The notes beneath the pieces were generated by a model. The model had not been told where the DNA came from. It ran no database searches and worked only from the letters and a program-made list of their open reading frames with translations. A stretch of DNA of 64,000 nt from Streptomyces sp. 6-11-2 (GTDB lineage: Bacteria > Actinomycetota > Actinomycetes > Streptomycetales > Streptomycetaceae), in assembly GCF_006540305.1 (NCBI RefSeq), contig NZ_BJOR01000001.1:4526001-4590000 (forward strand), in the 5' to 3' direction. This document shows positions 63,296-64,000 of the stretch, piece after piece (the first letter of the stretch is position 1; each line of letters begins with the position of its first letter). Position numbers and translations under genes: made by a program.

Positions 63296-64000
63296 TCACC
63301 GCACCGATGACGACCTGCTGCCGGAGGACGGACACCGGCAGCCACGGGCGGAGTCCTGTAGGGCGGGGGGCCGTACGGCCGAGTTCTGTACGGCGGAGTC
63401 CAGCGCGGCGGCCGCCTCGCCGCACGAACGGCGTACGACCAGCCGGGCGGGGAGGGTGACGGACCGCGCGGGCCGGCCCTCGACGCGGTCGACCAGGGCG
63501 CGTACGGCGGCCCGCCCCAGCTCACCCGTGGGCTGGGCGATCGCGGTGATCGGCGGGTCGGTGTGCGGGAACCACGGGATGTCGTCGAACGCGGCCAGCG
63601 CGATGTCGTCGGGCACCCGCAGCCCACGCGCCCGGATGGCGTCCAGCGCGCCGAGCGCCATCAGGTTGTCGGCGGCGAAGACGACCTCGGGAGGCACCGG
63701 CAGGTCCAGGAGGCGCTCGGTGACCCGCCGGCCGCTGCCGGCCTGGAAGTCGCCCTGGCCCGTGTACGCGTCCGGGAGAGGGATGCCGTAGGCGGCCAGC
63801 GCCTCGCGGAAGGCCTCCACGCGCTCGCGGCCGGTGGTGGTGGCCGCGGGCCCCGCGATGATCGCCAGCCGCCGGTGCCCGAGCCCGTGCAGGTGCGCGA
63901 CGAGGTCCTGTACGGCCGCCCGCCCGTCCGCCCGGACCACGGGCACGTCCACGCCCTTGATCCACCGGTCCACGAACACCATCGGCGTGCCCGCGCGCGC
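63296..64000 (-). CDS. LacI-family regulator, partial (N-terminus beyond window)
   Basis: C-terminal ~234 residues of a LacI/GalR effector domain: GHRRLAIIAGPAATTTGRERVEAF, VFAADNLMALGALDAI, DDIALAAFDDIPWF and PITAIAQPTGELGRAAV. The HTH lies off the window. The protein ends in a ~30-residue Ser/Arg-rich tail unlike the family core. Probably controls the downstream ribokinase gene. Confidence 0.9.
   Translation of the reverse strand, partial: ARAGTPMVFVDRWIKGVDVPVVRADGRAAVQDLVAHLHGLGHRRLAIIAGPAATTTGRERVEAFREALAAYGIPLPDAYTGQGDFQAGSGRRVTERLLDLPVPPEVVFAADNLMALGALDAIRARGLRVPDDIALAAFDDIPWFPHTDPPITAIAQPTGELGRAAVRALVDRVEGRPARSVTLPARLVVRRSCGEAAAALDSAVQNSAVRPPALQDSARGCRCPSSGSRSSSVR

Noticed and set aside
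1..64000. CRISPR array, prophage, transposase or attachment-site repeats
   Set aside because: No regularly spaced direct repeats, no integrase, transposase or phage structural genes were seen; gene content is core-chromosomal.

Overview
The window comes from a Streptomyces chromosome. Support for this: very high GC with strong third-position GC bias, frequent GTG starts, an adpA gene with a TTA codon next to the oligoribonuclease gene, and a complete desferrioxamine cluster. Gene order resembles the part of the S. coelicolor core chromosome I know as roughly SCO2800 down to SCO2750; that comparison is from memory, not from a search.

Layout. 1-260: end of a sensor kinase. 342-6678: cellobiose/cello-oligosaccharide uptake (bglC, cebG, cebF, cebE, divergent cebR) with two CebR-type operators. 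6647-7951: ankyrin protein, CGNR regulator (possibly 5'-truncated) and tRNA-His. 8062-10025: orn and the developmental regulator adpA. 10404-15681: membrane protein, universal-stress-like protein, GPR1/FUN34/YaaH-like protein, glmS with a small upstream partner, DUF4429/SHOCT protein. 15768-17396: secreted GH20 hexosaminidase. 17474-24620: desABCD, a siderophore-interacting protein and a ferrioxamine-binding lipoprotein, with two iron boxes. 24755-31175: leucine/isovalerate catabolism (acyl-CoA dehydrogenase, HMG-CoA lyase, acyl-CoA carboxylase alpha and beta) with a divergent TetR regulator and two matched operators. 31504-34369: second acyl-CoA dehydrogenase, TesB thioesterase, putative phosphatase. 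34423-40400: PucR regulator, Na+/solute symporter, ureohydrolase and ThDP decarboxylase, read here as an arginine/guanidino-acid module. 40428-43986: peptidoglycan-binding protein, two paralogous HTH-TM-extracellular-domain proteins and a beta-lactamase-fold hydrolase. 44085-49828: fused ABC exporter, small secreted protein, PS-10 (S37) peptidase. 49903-52497: lipoprotein and GH3 hexosaminidase. 52828-56637: LysR, EamA exporter, TIM-barrel epimerase, MarR-GNAT fusion. 57215-64000: LacI regulator, an oxidoreductase/DUF993/TIM-barrel operon, a hypothetical protein, ribokinase and a partial LacI regulator.

How it works together. Much of the region concerns polymer-derived carbon (cellobiose, GlcNAc polymers, an unidentified sugar) and its sensing by LacI-type repressors, plus iron scavenging and branched-chain acyl-CoA and guanidino catabolism. 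AdpA and GlmS link this to development and wall synthesis. There is no prophage, IS element, CRISPR array or large biosynthetic cluster. The least explained parts are the oxidoreductase/DUF993/epimerase operon, the HTH-TM sensor pair, a repeat-like insertion in the CebE signal peptide, and a degenerate repeat tract beside a LacI gene.
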